DNA of 64,000 bases. Source: Asterias amurensis. Its lineage: Eukaryota; Echinodermata; Asteroidea; Forcipulatida; Asteriidae. The notes below the pieces were generated by a model. It was not told the DNA's origin, did no database searches, and saw only the letters and a program-made list of their open reading frames with translations. Positions 1-11,168 of the stretch are shown one piece after another. Location: positions 5,158,501-5,222,500 of the forward strand of contig NC_092666.1 in the NCBI RefSeq assembly GCF_032118995.1, read 5' to 3'. Both the position numbers and the translations under genes were made by a program. Numbering within the stretch: position 1 is the stretch's first letter; each line of letters begins with the position of its first letter.

Positions 1-83
1 ATCTTATTTCATTGTCTTTTCTCATGTTGTTGTGTGTGTTTTTTTGGCATGTTCTTACTGTATTTTTAACCAAATAACTTTAA

Positions 84-112
84 TCAGTCAATCAATCAAT
101 CAATCACTCATT
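84..112. repeat. (CAAT)n microsatellite
   Basis: Short run of tandem CAAT units, also present in the second duplicate copy near 38830. Confidence 0.8.
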
Positions 113-308
113 TAATGCTAGTTGTTCATCATACAGAGTGCGATACACAGTATAACCTGCCGTTGATTTCACCAAACTCTTCCTAACTTAGGATTAATCT
201 AATGGCTTAGGACGAGTTAAATTCCGTAACCATGCTAGTTATGACACAATGAACCCTACCTAAGTTGGGATGAGATACTTGTCCTTACTCTAGATCGGGA
301 TTAATCCC

Positions 309-493
309 AGACTTGTGGACAAGTCGTTAAATCAGCCCCACGCGCTTAGATAGTGCTCTCGCGAGATCACTGCTCTCGCCCGAACTGATGGCTCCCCAAT
401 TTCGACTCCTCAAAATGAGGAGTCGAAATCGGGGATCTCGCGATAGCCCTATCTCAGCGCGAGAGGCCGATTTAACGACTTGTCCACAAGTCT
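309..493. mobile_element. Palindromic MITE (ACTTGTGGACAAGTC ends)
   Basis: The ends AGACTTGTGGACAAGTC and GACTTGTCCACAAGTCT are inverse complements, and the interior folds back as well (ACTCCTCAAAATGAGGAGT at the centre). It has no coding capacity. A second member follows within 11 bp, so two related foldback elements sit side by side. Confidence 0.75.
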
Positions 494-503
494 AGATTAC
501 TCC

Positions 504-641
504 TAGACTTGTGGACAAGTCCTTAAATCGGCCCCACTCGCTGAGGAGTCAAAATCGGGAGCCATCAGTTCGCGTGAGAGCAATGATCTCGCGAGGGCAC
601 TATCTCAGGGGGGCCGATTTAATGACTTGTCCACAAGTCTA
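504..641. mobile_element. Palindromic MITE, second member
   Basis: Same terminal inverted repeat as the element at 309-493, with a shorter interior that lacks most of one arm. The duplicate copy carries the same pair at 39009-39193 and 39204-39341. Confidence 0.7.
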
Positions 642-959
642 GATTAATCCTAGCTTCTTTTTTTTAATTGCTGGCGTTTGCAGCAAATTTCGGGTCAGGA
701 AAGTGTGTACTTGGGGAAATTGACATGGCAAGGCTCCCCACCATATCTCTGAATTACTTCAAGTTTACACTTCGTCATGGAGTCCTTGATCATGTTCCAT
801 GCTTCTCCTCATTGAACCCCAGTCTCAACACTCATGGAGTGACAGGTCTTTTTCTTCAGCTTTGCCATGCATCTGGATAATCATCATCATCATCATCATC
901 ATCGTCATCATCATTCCCTTAATACATTTATGGGGATGTTAAGCTGCCAAACCAATGGG
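642..959. other. Unassigned sequence with (ATC)n tract
   Basis: I recognise no gene here. It contains an ATC trinucleotide run at about 880-915. It is identical or nearly so in the second duplicate copy, so it is duplicated non-coding sequence, possibly the 3' part of the adjacent LINE remnant. Confidence 0.5.
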
Positions 960-1561
960 TTCTAATGCTCTTCACCACAGCTGCCATGCCCAGACCCGAA
1001 GTCTGCAAGGTCGGCAGGGGCGGGATCTTCCCTGTGCGTCGACATTCAGCTTAATGGTCACATGGGAAGGTGTATCCTCTGGGATGTCCTCAATGACGGT
1101 GGTCTCCGAGATTGTTGCATTAGTGATGAAGTTGACAACTTGGGCTGAAGGCTTGGAGCCTTCCTGTGTCGTCTGCCCGGAGTGTCCATGTTTCTGAGCC
1201 AAAGAGTATGACGAGGAGGACACAGGTAGTAAATACCTTCAGCTTGGTTGTGAGCTTCAGGCGTTTGTTCCTCCAGACACAATCTCATTGGCTAAAGGTG
1301 GATGAGGCAAGTCCAAGACGTCGGAGAATGTCGGGGGAGGATGAGCCTGAGGAATGGATGTCACAGTCGAGATACCTGAACTTCTGTGTAATTTGGACAG
1401 AGTTACCCTCAACGTTGACTGAAGCAGGTGTTTGGCGGAGGTTGGTACAGTTCTGGATCTTGGTTTTTGCCCATGATGTGTGCATTCCCATCATCTCAGC
1501 TTCTTCCTCGAATCTTTGGAGTGAGGAACAGTGCAGCGTCGTACTGGCACTCTCTACCACT
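960..1561 (-). pseudogene. Non-LTR retrotransposon reverse-transcriptase fragment (dead)
   Basis: Read on the minus strand, 1560-1285 encodes a piece typical of the C-terminal half of animal LINE endonuclease/reverse-transcriptase proteins. Seen directly: a WAKTK motif, a QKFRYLDCDIHSSGSS stretch (canonical form close to FTYLGS.IHS) and a DILRRLG motif. A stop follows at about 1283. The next part continues in another frame upstream to about 972. The matching copy at 39660-40261 stays open past this point and includes LFGSETWTL. Function as an active element is excluded by the frame breaks and the short length. The clade (CR1, RTE, Jockey-like) cannot be decided from this fragment. Confidence 0.75.
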
Positions 1562-2046
1562 TAATCTTGGATCTTTTCTTTGTACCACAAAATTTAAATC
1601 TAATCAAAACTTATCTTATGCCACAGGTTTTCAATTAGGGCTAATTTTGTTGTGTCTGTTTTCTTTAATTTTGTTTTTGGTTTTTACTACGCCTTGAACA
1701 CCCAGCATGGTGGATATGTGCACATTACAAGACTTTAGTTTTATCATTACTCTTAGTTAATACCAGGCAGGCCAACCAAGGGTAATTTGGAAAAGAAAAA
1801 GAGCTAACACCAAAACAAACCCAGTCAATTATTTACTATATTTCTGTCGGATTTCTTTATTTTTCTTAGATAGTCAGCACCACATACTTCTTCGCAAGAG
1901 AGTACTCCTTCCAGCCAATCAAATGGAGCACTACAAGAAATCTCGCTTGGCCAATCAAAGCAAGCCTCTTATAAAATGAATGAAACAACAGTTCAGATTG
2001 GTCAGACACCTAGAGGAATCAGGAAGTATGATATTCAACCCTGAAC
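1562..2046. other. Unassigned non-coding sequence
   Basis: AT-rich sequence with no ORF that looks coding and no repeat I recognise. It is shared almost base for base with 40262-40746. Confidence 0.5.
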
Positions 2047-2403
2047 TAATGGTATAATAATAATAACAAGTTCTTGTATAGCGCATTTCACAATAAACTG
2101 TATCAATGCGCTTTACATTAGTCCCCAGGTCATTGAGCCAATAAACATCCCTTTAATCTTTCTCAGCTCCCATTAGGGAGTATACAGCCCTGAGCTGCCG
2201 TGGCGCTCCGAAAGCTTTTCATTCACAATATCAACCTCTACCCTGGCAGGTACCCATTTATACCCCTGGGTGAAGAGAAGCAATTATAGTAAAGTATCTT
2301 GCTCAAGGACACAAGTGTCACGACCGGGATTTGAACCCACACTCCGGTGAATTCAGGCAGAACTTGAATTCAATGCTCTCAACCACTCGGCAGCGACACT
2401 CTA
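2047..2403 (-). mobile_element. tRNA-derived SINE, antisense
   Basis: A TAATAATAAT tail at the left, a body that includes GCGCTTTACA, and at the right a reverse-complement tRNA-like head with the B box seen as GGGATTTGAACCC (2327-2340). On the minus strand this reads as a tRNA-like promoter followed by a body and a simple-repeat tail. A related copy in sense orientation is at 36961-37160, and the duplicated copy is at 40747-41103. Confidence 0.75.
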
Positions 2404-2637
2404 TGATAAACAAGTTTTATTTATCATTTCGAAAATTGGTGTGACTTCGAAGTAAAAGTAGTGACATTTTGTGAAGTTATAACACTTTCAAGTAGTGTGT
2501 ATTAATGGTTTTCAAATTCAAAAACAATCTGTTTATTATGTCTATAACACTCATGTATGCAACTATGGTGAAATTGGCGTTTCATGCATTTGTCACTTAT
2601 TATTATGTCCTGAGTAGCTCTGACATTATTTTATTAA

Positions 2638-3000
2638 AAAAGCACTGGACACTTTTGGTAATTGCTCAAAATAGTTGTTAGCATAAAAACTTTTTTGGCA
2701 ACAAGCATTGGGGAGCTGTTGGGGAGCATTGTGATAAACAGCTCCCTCTGAAGTAATGTGTTTTTTTTAGAAAGAAGTTATTCTCACTGAAATAATTGAG
2801 TTTGATTTCATGACCTCAGAACTGATTTTGAGGTCTCAAATTCAGGCATCTGAAATCACACAACTTCGTGTGACAAGAGTTGTTTTCTCCCATTATTATC
2901 TCACAACTTCATAGTATGAACAGTTGAGTTCAAGATGTTGAGATACACCAAGTGAGAAGACTGGTCTTTGACAGTTACCAAAATGTGTTCAGTGTCTTTT
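2638..3000 (-). mobile_element. TTAA-MITE family A
   Basis: Begins AGCACTGGACACTTTTGG and ends with the inverse TGTTCAGTGTCTTT. Internal landmarks of the family are present: GCTCCCTCTGAAG, the central GAGGTCTC motif and ACAACTTCGTGTGACAAG. Confidence 0.8.
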
Positions 3001-3117
3001 TCTTGTTAAGGTTAGATTGAAAATTGCAACCAAACTTTCTACTCAGTCCTGCTAGGGTCATTCTTTATTTGAAGAAATTAATCAATGTATTTTAATTCAA
3101 TTTTTTTTCTGTTTTAT

Positions 3118-3468
3118 TAAAGGCACTGGACACTAATGGCAATTACCTAAAATAATTGTTAGCAATGGAGAGCTGTTTAAACGGATCTCTCTGAAGTAAC
3201 GTAGTTTCTGAGAAAGATGTAATTTCTTGCTAAAATATTTGCATTGAATTCAAGACTTCAGCTGAGTTATCGGCTGATGTCTCAAATTCAAGCATCTGGA
3301 GCCCACAACTTTTGCGACAAGGGTGTTTTTTTCTTTCATTATTATCTTGCTAGCTCGATGACCAAATGATTTCAAATTTTGACAGGTTTGTTATTTTAAG
3401 CATATTTTGAGATACACCAATGAGAAAACTGGTCTTTGACAATAACCAAATGTGTCCAGTGCCTTTGA
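3118..3468 (-). mobile_element. TTAA-MITE family A
   Basis: TTAA followed by AGGCACTGGACACTAATGG, ending GTGTCCAGTGCCTTTGAA. Same internal order as the neighbouring copy at 2638-3000, so two members lie in the same orientation about 120 bp apart. Confidence 0.85.
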
Positions 3469-4434
3469 ACATTTCAAATGTAAAGGCTAGTTTAATAATG
3501 TTTGATGCAACTTGTCCTCCGTCTTTATGCATTTAAATGTATGTAATAAGATTGTATTTCTGGCTTGATCTGCTGAAAGTCTTGCCATTCACAAGATGCC
3601 AAATGCAAAGTCTCTGTTTTAACTACCTGTAAATAAAGTAAGTTTTTAACCAGTTTAAAAAACGGGTTTAAATGTTACTTTTAATCTTTGGGCCACAACC
3701 CCTCTTGGGTTATAAACTTAGGCATGTTCTTATAAGATAAAAAAACTTTTATTCAAAGGCCACTTTCACTATTTTACTATCACCCTGATATTGTTTCACA
3801 CTTAAATAACCATTTTCTCCTGCGTATAGGATGCCATGTATCTGAACTTCAAGGTAGACAACAAATCACATTTAATCTTTCTGTGCGGCTCATTTTGTAT
3901 CTTTAAAATCTTAGAAATGAGAAAAACGAAACTAATTTTAACAAACAATTGATACGGAGGTAGGCTTTACACGTATATTGTTGAGCCGCCACATTTATTT
4001 GGTTGATTTTGCCTTACACTGTACATGCCAAGTACCTTGTATCCTGTATGCAGGAAAGGACTGAAAACAAATCACTGAAATCATTCTGATCGGTAAATTT
4101 TACTGTCCAAGTTCTTGGTCTTTGTTCTGTTTAACTGGGGTCCCTTGCTTAATTTTAGCATGGTTGTAAACTAGCAATGTTTAACAAAATCTTGCAAGAA
4201 CACTTGGGCAGTAGAAACAAATTGTTGTCCTTTCACATGACTACATTTTTGTAAAATTTAACAACCATGCTACAATTTAGCAATGGACCCTTGCTAAAAG
4301 TGCTCTCGTGTGAATTAAGCTTTAAGTGTGATCTGTAAACTCGAATAATACTTCTTGTTTGACTGGTCGATATGGTGCTCTCTAGGTGTCTGTAATTTTG
4401 AACATTCTCGTTTCTTGATTCGTTTTTGTTTTAG
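3469..4434. other. Unassigned AT-rich sequence
   Basis: No gene or repeat recognised, and no convincing coding frame. A pair of short inverted matches around ACCATGC and GCATGGTTGTAAA is visible near 4160-4270 but is not a clear element. Nearly identical to 42169-43134. Confidence 0.4.
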
Positions 4435-4778
4435 TTAAAGGCAGTGGACACTAATGGTAATTTCTAAAGACTTCTCTTCACAGTTCTCTTCTTAACATTA
4501 TGCATAAATTAACAAAGCTGTGAAAATTTGAGCTCAATCGGTCGCCGAAGTTGCAAGATAATATTGAAAGAAAAAACACCCTTGTCAAACGAAGTTGTGT
4601 GCCATAAGATGCTTGATTTCGAGACCTCAAATTCTAAATCAAATTCGTCGAAAACTACAACACTTCAGAGGGAGCCGTAAACAATGTTTAATACTATCAG
4701 TCTGTTCCCATTATTCGACACCAAGTAAGGTTTGATGCTAATAATTATTGAGAGTAATTACCAAAAGTGTCCTTTAAG
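4435..4778 (+). mobile_element. TTAA-MITE family A, internally deleted
   Basis: TTAA-AGGCAGTGGACAC start and GTGTCCTTTAA end. Compared with the duplicate copy at 43135-43529 it lacks about 50-60 bp, including the second half of the central GAGGTCTC palindrome, and carries many extra substitutions. Confidence 0.85.
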
Positions 4779-5126
4779 CAACCAAAAAGTTATTTTAATA
4801 GTTTTTTTCACAAATCAACACTGAATACACAAAAAATAAAAATAAACAAATAAATAAATAAACAGTAGGAGAGAAGAGAGACAGAAAAAAACTAAGCTAA
4901 ATCAATTTGGAATTAATTTAACAACAAAGAAGACTTGGATACAAAGCAAAATATTGTAGGAGAGGGTTTGATTTGATTCCTTATCAAAGACCACTTACTA
5001 TAAAAGCATTAATTTCCAGTCTCTCCATAATTTGTCTTGAAAGATTGAGAGATTGGGTCAATTCTAAATCAGTATAAATGTATTGCTTGCCTAGGAAAAT
5101 CAATTACTTTTTAAACAAATCTTGGT
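4779..5126. other. Unassigned AT-rich sequence
   Basis: No gene seen. It contains a short AAATAAATAAATAAA run near 4848-4861 that is longer in the duplicate copy (43589-43611). Confidence 0.4.
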
Positions 5127-5379
5127 TAAAAGCTCACTGCACTACTGCCAATTATTGAAAATAATTGTAAAGAAAAATAACAACTTACTTGGTAACGAGC
5201 ATTGAAGTTGTCTTGAATTCAAGCATCTGAAGGCACACAACTTGTGCGACAAGAGTGTTGTTTCCTCCATTATTCTCTCGCAACATTGACGACAAAGAGT
5301 TCGAATTTTCACTGGTTTGTTACATGTATGTTATGCGTATGTTGATAAACACCTACCAAACGTGTCAAGCGCCTTTAAA
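5127..5379 (-). mobile_element. TTAA-MITE family A, deleted
   Basis: Degenerate terminal repeats (CTGCACTACTGCCAATTATT at the left, CGTGTCAAGCGCCTTT at the right) around a shortened body that keeps AGCATCTGAAGGCACACAAC. Confidence 0.65.
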
Positions 5380-5743
5380 CAAATTGTAACCAAACATGAT
5401 ATTATATTCAGAAGATCAATATTAAGTTTTAATAAAAAGCTTGTTCTTACTTACTTTTTTCCAAAATTGAAAAACTTATGGCTAGTTGACACAATAAGTG
5501 CACCATATCCTCAATATTATGGTTAAAAATGGTTCAATCTGGATAAAAACATCATTAACCATGAACCTATGAAGAAATAAAATATGAAACCATCTCCAAC
5601 TGACATCCTTTCGGAATTACGCTTTCCACTTATTCCAAATTTTGAAAGGACCTCGAACTTTGTCCATTAATCTGTTGTTAAGAGATTTAACCAGGAATGA
5701 AGACTGATTGGGAAAATTATTATCTAACAATGCTTCGATATTC

Positions 5744-6318
5744 AAGGCACTGGACACCTTTGGTCAAAGACCAGGGCCCTACTTCATGGCTCTGCTTACC
5801 GCAGAATTCTGCCCTGATGATCACGATTCCCCGCTATTGCAAGCGCCGAGTTTTTGCGCTAGCCTTGTAAGCGTAGAATGTCTAGTAACGCGGAGTACAC
5901 ACGCACATAAGCCAAAATTCGTCGATAACCTGTGAAATACGCTTGAGGTTATAAGTTCATTGTTCCCTGCTTCCGTAAGCGCCGATTCTGTGCACGGTAC
6001 AAGCAACGGGCTGAATTTTTGCCCAGTCTTCTCACTAGGTGCATTTCAAGAAATGTATAAAGTAATAAACCTGTGAAAATTTGGACTCAATATTTGTCGT
6101 CGAAGTTGCAAGAGATTGTGTTGACAGATGCTTGAATTAGAGATCTCATCTGAGGTCTCGAATATAAAAAAAACTACGCTACTTCATTCAGAGGGAGCCT
6201 TTTCTCACAATACTTTGTACTGTCAACAGCCCTTCATTGTTTGTTTTATACAAAGCTAGTTTGTTTGCTTACAATTATTATTTGAGTAACTACTAAAGTG
6301 TCCATCAGTGCCTTTAAG
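5744..6318 (+). mobile_element. TTAA-MITE family A interrupted by another insertion
   Basis: The family A body starts at AGGCACTGGACACCTTTGG, is broken at about 5776, resumes near 6030 with CAGTCTTCTCAC, and ends GTCCATCAGTGCCTTTAA. The inserted part begins AGGGCCCTACTTC. An inverse motif, GAAGTAGGGCCCT, lies downstream at about 6345-6357, so a second element may overlap. The duplicate copy at 44452-44680 lacks about 410 bp of this composite. Confidence 0.6.
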
Positions 6319-6410
6319 CGATGGGTTTAAGTGTTTATTCCAAGAAGTAGGGCCCTAGGTATTGCGTTTGCTTTAAAATGGAAATCACACAGTGAGCGCA
6401 AAATCTGCCG

Positions 6411-6820
6411 TTAAAGACAGTGGACACTATTGGTAATTGTCAAAGAATAGCCTTCACAGTTGGTGTATCTCAACATATGCATACAATAACAAAAACTGAA
6501 AATTTGAGCTCAATCGGTCATTGGAGTTGCGAGATAATGAAAGAAAAATAACCCTAGTCAGATTAAGTTGTGTGCGTTTAGATGGTTGATTTCGAGACCT
6601 CAAGTTCTAAATCTTAGGTCTCGAAATCAAATTCGTGGAAAATTACTTCCTTCTCGAAAACTATGGCACTTCAGAGGGAGCCGTTTCTCACAATGTTTTA
6701 TACAATCAACCTCTCCCCATTACTCGTCACAAAGATAGGTTTTATGCCAACAATTATTTTGAGCATGGAGGTAGGATAAGAAATTTTGAGTAATTACCAA
6801 TAGTGTCCACTGCCTTAAAG
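6411..6820 (+). mobile_element. TTAA-MITE family A, full length
   Basis: TTAA-AGACAGTGGACACTATT at the left and AATAGTGTCCACTGCCTTAA at the right. The central palindrome around GAGACCTCAAG...CTTAGGTCTC is intact. A small insertion (AGCATGGAGGTAGGATAAG) is present near the right end. Confidence 0.88.
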
Positions 6821-7014
6821 CAGCTACATACTGGGACCAATTTTGTAGGCATGCAGGAATACAAAAAAACGTAAGCACATAAAAGTATTGCTTAGCAGAA
6901 ACAGATTGTTAGCAAAAGAAGTTTGCATATTGTGGCTATCGTGGTATTTATGAGATTGGGTCCAGATCGGATCTCAGGTTCCAGATCCACCAAAGTAAGG
7001 TGCGCGACATGAGG

Positions 7015-7180
7015 ATTTTTACAGTTACACACAGATGTGTTTAACAACCTTGTAAACTAAGTACTTGTAAAATCACAGGCATATTACTCGGGTGAGATTG
7101 GAACCCACGACCCTTGAAATTCTAGAGCAGTGTCATACCAACTAAACCACATAGATTGCCCGGTGGCTACACTAGAGGCA
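7015..7180 (-). mobile_element. tRNA-derived SINE, antisense
   Basis: Reverse-complement tRNA-like head with the B-box region seen as GAGATTGGAACCCACGACC and an anticodon-arm-like ACCAACTAAACCAC stretch. Relatives are at 25165-25325, 45100-45242 and 60655-60810. Confidence 0.65.
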
Positions 7181-7690
7181 GTTCGGATATTATGTTTTAG
7201 CAGCGGGTACTGCGAACGATTTATTAATGTTAAATTTGCATCGGGGATAAAGAATATTCATTTTGTTTTTTACCCACACACACCGACGTGTGTTAGCACT
7301 GTACATATGCCTACTCAGTACTCGGTACTCATATTTATTAAACCATCCTTCCACCATGGTTAATCTTAAAACGAAATGGTGCATTGCCAACTGCTCATGA
7401 AAGCTGTGGGACATCTTAAAGTTTGTCCCGTTGTTATACAGAGAATCTTGCATCATCCATTGATTCCAATAACAAGTCAAGGAAATAGTTGACATTCCTA
7501 GTTCAATGAAGCATAACCCTGTATAGAAGTGGCGCTAGAAAATTTAGGTCAGGCCGCTATACGCCATAGGATACATGTCAATACCTTACATTATAGTAAA
7601 TCAGTACTATCGAGAAACGATGTATAAAAAAAGTGGAGCCGACTGGGGTTTACACTGACTTGCCATTCGAAACAGCATTATTTCGACTGA
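7181..7690. other. Unassigned duplicated sequence
   Basis: No coding frame I can support. Shared with 45243-45780 of the second copy with scattered differences. Confidence 0.4.
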
Positions 7691-7990
7691 AAGCTCCAGT
7701 CGATCACAAACGCAACATCAAACGAGGCTGGTGTAAGATTTAAAGAGCTTTGAGCGGGGAGAGGCACAACAGCTAACAATAGCGAGAAAATAGCACCGTT
7801 TTCATTTCTGCGGACAGTTGGAAATTCGGTTGGGAAAACTGATACAAGCAAATCTGGTCGGATAACCATCATCCAACGTCTCGAGAGATGGGAGAAAAAC
7901 CAGCATTTCCTCAGAGGACAGACAGAGAGTTTTAGTATCAGAGGAGGCATCCAAGAAAGAATTGGAGCTAAGAAGACCGTAGATGCCAAG

Positions 7991-8032
7991 ATGGCTACAG
8001 GACACTTTCTGCAAACTGTCATCTTTTACGAG
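7991..8032 (+). CDS. Candidate first coding exon (14 residues), unknown gene
   Basis: AAG-ATGG is a good animal start context, followed by 14 codons reading MATGHFLQTVIFYE and a plausible donor, GAG|GTAATG. The second duplicate copy (46065-46106) keeps the same 14 residues with a single synonymous change. Just after the donor the second copy has about 78 bp that are missing here. I do not recognise the protein and see no matching second exon within 3 kb, so this may equally be chance. Transcript data would settle it. Confidence 0.22.
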
Positions 8033-8414
8033 GTAATGAAACTGATGTGTCGGTGTAATTGTTATGTCGCCCGATACAGAACCCTATTTGATGCCTATAC
8101 GCAAAGCAAAGGCGAATAAAAGTTGAGTTTTGTTCGGTGGGAGGACTTAGCGTTGGCTGCAAGAATGCAACAGCGCGGTAATAGTTGCCATACCTATAGA
8201 CCTGGCGGCCATATACTTTCGTATTATTAAATATAGTGTACGGATTTACAGTACAAAGAGTCCTATACAGATCTACCATTCCTAGTTCATCGAAGCATTA
8301 CCAGGTGTTTTTTTAAAGCAAAGGAGGCGCTAGAAGATTTCAGTTCAGCCCGTTACACGCCAAATAGTCTAGTCTTTAAAGGCCCCCCAAAAATGACTTG
8401 ACCTGTAGACGAAA

Positions 8415-8712
8415 TTGCAACACCACATCGAAAAAGTAGAAAAAAGCAAGCGGGTAAAATATGCATTGTTTGTGAAATTTCAAGTTGCCATTTTGCCTCT
8501 AGGTACATTAATGTATGTATGTATCCCTGGTAGTAGTCAAAGTTATATCATTTTCACTTCAAATTTTGAAATCAATTTTGAAACAACCCAAAACAATGTA
8601 TCACGTAGAAAAAAAGGAACCACGAAAAATAGTCATAACTGCATGAATTCAAAATTGTCTGTTTTCGCCTGTTTTTCACTATGTGTATGTGTGTACACGC
8701 CCTGATAGTTCC
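8415..8712. repeat. Left arm of a long diverged inverted repeat
   Basis: The reverse complement of this stretch resembles 10045-10300. The clearest shared motifs are GTGTACACGCCCTGATAG here against CTATCAGGGCGTGTGCACAC there, and CGCCTGTTTTTCAC against its inverse. The arms bracket about 1.3 kb that contains two MITEs. The duplicate copy has the same arrangement at 46570-46862 and 48130-48370. Confidence 0.55.
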
Positions 8713-8928
8713 ACAATAATTGATATCTTGTCATATGTCTCTTGAAACAAGGTAACCCTCCCGAATAATGTATCAACCATATTCGAGGTATCACAAATGC
8801 AAATACATTTTAATTGAATTTGTACATTTAGAGTTACGCGCGTATTATGCACTAACAAATAATGCAATAATGATTGCGTCTTTAAATTATGTTTGACGTC
8901 TTGGACTTAGCACCCTAGGTTGAAAATG

Positions 8929-9298
8929 TTAAAGGAACACGTTGCCTTGGATCGGTCGAGTTGGTCTTTGAAAAGCGTCCTGTAACCGCTTGTTATGGTT
9001 AGAAAGATGTTGTTAAAGTAGAATACAATGATCTACACAAATATGCCTCAAAATTGAGTGGTTTTCGTTTTACCTCGTCGATAAACACGGTCGGCCATTT
9101 ATGGGAGTCAAAACTTTGACTCCCATAAATAGTCGACCGAGTTAGTTCACGACGTAAAATGAAAACCGTGCAATTTTGAGTGATACTTGTGTGGATCATT
9201 ATATTCTACTTTTAAAACATCTTTCTAACCATATGCAAACGGTTTCAAACGCTGTTCATAGACCAACTCGTCCGATCTAAGGCAACGTGTTCCTTTAA
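8929..9298. mobile_element. TTAA foldback MITE, family B
   Basis: Flanked by TTAA on both sides, with terminal inverted repeats AGGAACACGTTGCCTTGG and its inverse. Pairing continues almost to the centre, where GGGAGTCAAA and TTTGACTCCC face each other. This is a near full-length palindrome with no coding capacity. TTAA duplication is the hallmark of piggyBac-type transposition. Other copies are at 47017-47386 and 57413-57807. Confidence 0.88.
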
Positions 9299-9840
9299 GG
9301 AGGTTCCAAACTTTACAAGTTTTTTATCCTCGCCCTGTCATGGGGGTTCCAGTATAATTTAATTAAATTTGTTTAATTAAGATTACGTGCGTAACAAGCC
9401 CCTACAAATGCTTGCAATAATGAGTGCACCTTTTTAAGGCCTGACCACACAAGGTCAGTAGATGTTAGGGAGGTTGACAGCCTTACCTAGTGTTGCCCAG
9501 TCTAAGGTGTCCAGCATAATTTAAAGCGCAAGTGACATAATTATTTCAATAACTTTTAGTGCATACGTGACGTAATACTTATTAAACTAAGTTCAGTCCC
9601 AAAAAATACTTAAACCCCCATAACCATGCTAGAGATAATACTTTTGCAACCCCTCTCTAATATCTTCCGTTCCAGTGGTGACCGGTCCAAGGCGACAGAC
9701 ATAAATTAAAGCAGTCTCGCATTTCTTGTTAGGCATTAAACGCAAGTAACTTAAATTAAACAAATTTAGTTTCACTTTATTGTCACCTTAGATGCTTTAT
9801 TTGGTAGGGTTAGTTTCAAGAGACAATTGCATGCAAATTC
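9299..9840. other. Unassigned duplicated sequence
   Basis: No gene seen. A short AATTTAATTAAATTTGTTTAATTAA stretch near 9357-9380 is locally palindromic. Confidence 0.4.
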
Positions 9841-9851
9841 AGTGTGACAGT

Positions 9852-10042
9852 GATATCAATAGACCGATCCAGAAGGCACCGCTCACGACGCACGTGTGAT
9901 CAAGAACACGTGGGGCTCTCCAATGCTTTTCTGCAGAACTCTGCCGCGCGCACCAAGATACGCGCACACATGTCGGACCTTCGTTGCTTTGTGATTGGTC
10001 AATACGCAATTGGGCGGAGCTTAGTGAATCGGTCTATTAAAC
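9852..10042. mobile_element. MITE with AATAGACCGATYC ends
   Basis: Left end TCAATAGACCGATCC and right end GAATCGGTCTATTAA are inverse complements about 190 bp apart, with a GC-rich interior. The duplicate copy is at 47938-48128. Confidence 0.7.
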
Positions 10043-10044
10043 AA

Positions 10045-10300
10045 CTATCAGGGCGTGTGCACACATAAACTAGTGGAAATAACAGGCGAAAACGGCAATT
10101 TGAACTTGTGCAAGTTTCCAATATTTCTAAACTTGTATACATTTTCTATGCTTTGTATTTTTAAGTTTCAAGAAACGTTTGCATTAAAATTTGAGGTGAA
10201 AGTTTTCTTAATTGTACTACTATCTGGGCCTAAGAATGTTCAAATAGAATTGAAAATATTGGCCAAAAGTAGGCGTCCTTTTTTGGCTTGCATCGCTTAG
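10045..10300. repeat. Right arm of the long diverged inverted repeat
   Basis: Pairs with 8415-8712 in inverse orientation. Identity is moderate and interrupted by small gaps. Confidence 0.5.
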
Positions 10301-11168
10301 ATCCAAGCCACAGACACAAAACAAAAACACTAAACTGTAGCCAATGATTTACGCTTTCCGTTGGTGTATAGTATGTGCGAATCAAATAATGTATTGGATA
10401 TTATATGGGCCTCCGTGTAGTGTCATTATTTGGAGAAAAACTTACTTTTTTAGCCTTTTTCTCCCTTAGGGTGAGGGGTAGCTTTTTCGCCGCCCGTGTT
10501 GCGCAGATTTATGCGTCAGACACGAAACAATTATAAACGTGTAGCCCTTGAATAGGGCTTTCCTCTGGTGTATAGTATGTGTGGATCAAAAAATGTCTTC
10601 GGGTTCAAAATAACCTTTGTACTTTGAATTTCTCTCCAGAACGGCTAATATTGACGTCCGGAAAACACTCTTCGTGCCAACCATTCGGAGTAGGCTTGCT
10701 TAAACGTTTTTTAGAGCACCACGGAGTTGATGGAGGGTCTCCGCAAGTTGATTATCGGATGCGGTATTATTCAAGCCAAACACAGGTACCCTGATTATTT
10801 CTCTAGCCTACCAAGTTCAGGAATAATGGTCAAGTTCATAGACTCTGAGCGAACTTGTATGCCAACCATTTTCGGCACCCCGATTCCTGGCATTTTCAAT
10901 CACGCCAAAATGGCCGAAAATGGCTCCCTCCTTTGTCGGCTTGCATCGCTAATACCAAAACCAGATACACAAAACAAAAACATGAAACTGTAGCCCATGA
11001 TTAGCGCTTTCCGTTGGTGTATAGTATGTGCGAATAATGTCTTGGATACGATATGGGCCTCCGTGTAGTGTCATTGTTTGAAGAAAAACGTACGTTTTGA
11101 GCCTTTTTCCCTTAGGGTAAGGAGTAGCTTTTTTGCTGCCCTTTTTGCGCAGGCCTTGAATAGGGATT
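10283..11168 (+). repeat. ~655 bp tandem repeat, about 1.4 units
   Basis: TTACGCTTTCCGTTGGTG-type sequence near 10345 recurs near 11000, and GTGTATAGTATGTG recurs several times. The same array has about 2.3 units in the second copy (48371-49860), so copy number differs between the duplicates. The left array is cut off at 11168, where the duplication ends. Confidence 0.75.

Larger units (their letters stand above)
1..11168 (+). repeat. Segmental duplication, left copy
   Basis: Position 1 matches 38747 and the match runs in the same orientation to about 11168, where it ends just after GCTTGAATAGGG-like sequence corresponding to about 49304. The offset is 38746 at first and 38700 after a 46 bp stretch (about 208-253) present only here; later indels change it again. 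The first ~4.4 kb differ by roughly one base per 100 or fewer. Beyond about 4390 substitutions and indels are several times denser. The left end lies outside the window, so the true start is unknown. It could be a real duplication or a retained second haplotype misjoined in assembly. Confidence 0.95.

Noticed and set aside
2327..2400. Functional tRNA gene
   Set aside because: B box and tRNA-like bases belong to a dispersed SINE with a body and tail; the cloverleaf is not intact.
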